NCBI RefSeq assembly: GCF_036884655.1
Contig: NC_088339.1
Span: 21,831,001-21,895,000 of the forward strand
From: Musa acuminata AAA Group
Lineage: Eukaryota > Streptophyta > Magnoliopsida > Zingiberales > Musaceae
Reading direction: 5' to 3'
Length of the DNA stretch: 64,000 nt
Positions 63,491 to 64,000 of this stretch are shown piece after piece; the first letter of the stretch is position 1; each line of letters opens with the position of its first letter. A program made the position numbers and the translations under genes. The notes beneath the pieces are model-generated. The model was not told the DNA's origin. It searched no databases and was given only the letters and a program-made list of their open reading frames with translations.

Positions 63491-64000
63491 ATGACTTTTT
63501 TTGGATTTCAAGAGGGTCACTCTCTCATTCATCCTTCCTTTTTCAATATGATGGACTACACTTATTGGAAAACTCAAATGAGAATTTTTTTGCTTTCATT
63601 GAATCTCGATTTATGGCACATAGTCGAATTTGGTTTTCAAAGGTTTTCTCTTTCAATGAACCATTGGAATGATTTGGAGAAGAAGACTTTTTTTCTAAAT
63701 GCAAAGGCTATGAATGCCTTGTTTTGCGCCTTAGATAAAACTGAGTTTAATCGGGTTTCTATGTGTGAAACAGCTTTTGACATATGGCGCACTCTCGAAA
63801 TCACACATGAAGGCAATAGCAAAGTTAAAAATTCAAAAATCAACTTTTTAATGCATGATTTTGAACTTTTTCGAATGAAGCCGATCAAAACCATTATTGA
63901 CATGTACACCCATTTTACGGATGTCGTCAATGGTTTAAAAGCTCTTGGTAAAAGTTTTTTGAATCTTGAACTTGTGAATAAAGTTTTACGCTCACTCTCT
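63491..64000 (+). CDS. Copia gag, partial, runs off window
   Basis: An open frame of 170 codons from ATG 63491 to the window end with no stop. It has the features of plant Copia gag (UBN2 family): an early WKTQMRIFL-like segment, ETAFDIWRTLEITHEG near residue 98, and MHDFELFRMKPIKTIIDMYTHF towards the end. The gag packages element RNA into virus-like particles. The frame is intact as far as visible, so the copy may be fairly young; the rest of the polyprotein lies outside. Confidence 0.85.
   Translation, partial: MTFFGFQEGHSLIHPSFFNMMDYTYWKTQMRIFLLSLNLDLWHIVEFGFQRFSLSMNHWNDLEKKTFFLNAKAMNALFCALDKTEFNRVSMCETAFDIWRTLEITHEGNSKVKNSKINFLMHDFELFRMKPIKTIIDMYTHFTDVVNGLKALGKSFLNLELVNKVLRSLS

Overview
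The window is nuclear DNA of a flowering plant, most likely a monocot and possibly Zingiberales (banana-like). The gene set (EPSPS with a plastid transit peptide, plant arginine decarboxylase, LRR receptor-like kinase), GT-AG introns, long AT microsatellites and nested LTR retrotransposons show it is a plant. The banana-like assignment is an inference from overall feel and LTR style, not proven.

Layout: (1) 603-3773, minus, an LRR receptor-like pseudokinase. (2) 3774-11619, intergenic DNA with an old Copia-like LTR relic interrupted by a non-autonomous LTR element at 7173-9395. (3) 11620-18031, plus, a USP39/Sad1-type splicing factor of 9 exons with a MITE-like insertion in intron 1. (4) 18899-22235, minus, EPSP synthase of 8 exons, convergent with the USP39 gene. 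(5) 24040-28009, minus, a two-exon gene for a 79-residue membrane/coiled-coil protein of unknown role. (6) 33466-47865, minus, a 14-exon, 835-residue coiled-coil protein. Its 7.9 kb intron 7 holds a Ty3/gypsy element nested inside a small TRIM-like element. (7) 47866-58400, a gene-poor, AT-rich stretch with a degenerate minisatellite and tandem duplications. (8) 58884-61034, plus, an intronless, GC-rich arginine decarboxylase gene with a TATA box and a long ATG-free leader. (9) 61894-64000, a large AT/ATAC microsatellite followed by a Copia LTR and the start of its gag, running off the window.

Exon models were built by hand from reading frame, GT/AG borders and family continuity. For all five multi-exon genes the exon lengths sum to a multiple of three. 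The genes have no shared pathway: EPSPS (shikimate pathway) and ADC (polyamine synthesis) are independent enzymes of amino-acid metabolism, and the others serve signalling, splicing or unknown roles. The most unusual material is the gypsy element at 36711-42102. Its LTRs are almost identical, but its coding region was already broken, which implies it was moved by another element's proteins. No wholly new system was found. Other notable points are two enzyme-family proteins lacking catalytic residues, a possible LOTUS-like domain, a candidate duplicated micro-exon and a long perfect palindrome shared by two MITE-like elements.
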